Shown one piece after another: positions 41,837 to 41,970 of a stretch of DNA of 41,970 nt (position 1 is its first letter; each line of letters opens with the position of its first letter). This DNA is from Wenjunlia vitaminophila DSM 41686. Its GTDB lineage: Bacteria > Actinomycetota > Actinomycetes > Streptomycetales > Streptomycetaceae. The stretch lies in the NCBI RefSeq assembly GCF_000380165.1, contig NZ_KB904686.1, positions 1-41,970 of the forward strand, in the 5' to 3' direction. Both the position numbers and the translations under genes were made by a program. The notes below the pieces were generated by a model, which did no database searches, was not told the DNA's origin, and saw only the letters and a program-made list of their open reading frames with translations.

Positions 41837-41970
41837 TCAGGCCGGGACGGGGACCAGTGCGGCGGCCTGCGCCATGGCGTCCGGGTCGGCCAGCTCGATC
41901 CGACCCACGGCCAGCGCCTCGTGCCCGTACGCGCTTTTCTCCAGGCGCACGGTGCGGGCCAGCTCCGCGG
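41837..41970 (-). CDS. C-terminal end of an unidentified protein, 5' part outside the window
   Basis: A frame open to the window edge gives at least 43 residues ending in ALVPVPA and a TGA at 41837-41839. It reads AELARTVRLEKSAYGHEALA and then VGRIELADPDAMAQAA. The strand-helix pattern and codon usage look coding, and a perfect terminator follows the stop. Too little is visible to name a family. Confidence 0.5.
   Translation of the reverse strand, partial: AELARTVRLEKSAYGHEALAVGRIELADPDAMAQAAALVPVPA

Overview
The window is high-GC actinobacterial chromosome. It uses GTG and TTG starts, strong GGAGG-type ribosome sites, DUF397/XRE pairs, F420 genes and a SARP regulator. The order of conserved genes (SCO4402-like protein, purU, TetR, afsK, thiolase, afsS, afsR, fbiC, ADP-ribosylglycohydrolase, GOLPH3-like protein, D-Ala-D-Ala carboxypeptidase) is, as I recall it, that of the afsK-afsR neighbourhood in Streptomyces. 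I therefore place the source in Streptomyces or a close relative. This comes from reading the sequence; no database search was run.

Layout. 1-6.1 kb: a truncated Pro/Gln-rich membrane protein, an AraC regulator with a VOC protein, a conserved hypothetical with a very clear leaderless promoter, formyltetrahydrofolate deformylase (purU), and a STAS anti-anti-sigma protein next to an anti-sigma-type ATPase. 6.1-7 kb is an unusually long gene-free, G-rich stretch. 7-18.7 kb is the antibiotic-regulation block: a TetR regulator, an aminoglycoside 2'-N-acetyltransferase-like GNAT and the Ser/Thr kinase AfsK on the minus strand; a divergent thiolase; then a membrane protein, a secreted protein, an NAD-dependent epimerase, and finally afsS and afsR. 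AfsK phosphorylates AfsR, which in S. coelicolor activates afsS; here all three are present, and afsS carries four tryptophan repeats. 19-27 kb: a small FAAL-like protein lacking its ATP loop, a Tat-exported PHP metallohydrolase, an F420-dependent LLM oxidoreductase followed by fbiC (FO synthase), and an ADP-ribosylglycohydrolase.

27-32.5 kb: a WhiJ-type XRE/DUF397 pair with overlapping stop and start, a GOLPH3-like protein, and a D-Ala-D-Ala carboxypeptidase with an enormous disordered N-terminal half. 32.8-36.5 kb is a sulfane-sulfur (persulfide) handling island: DUF302, MBL-fold/double-rhodanese protein, a shrunken rhodanese, a TauE/SafE exporter and a rhodanese-DUF2892 protein. Two ATACCC-N4-GGGTAW palindromes of the CsoR/CstR operator type sit at its promoters; the regulator is not in the window.

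36.5-42 kb: a fused ABC exporter with a decayed Nudix gene upstream, an ankyrin-repeat protein, tRNA-Arg(CCT) with a structured leader and strong terminator, tandem 11-bp repeats, an XRE/MmyB-type regulator and the end of an unidentified gene. The stretch beyond the tRNA could be the edge of an integrated element, but no integrase is visible. Nearly every convergent gene pair is separated by a long, near-perfect hairpin.
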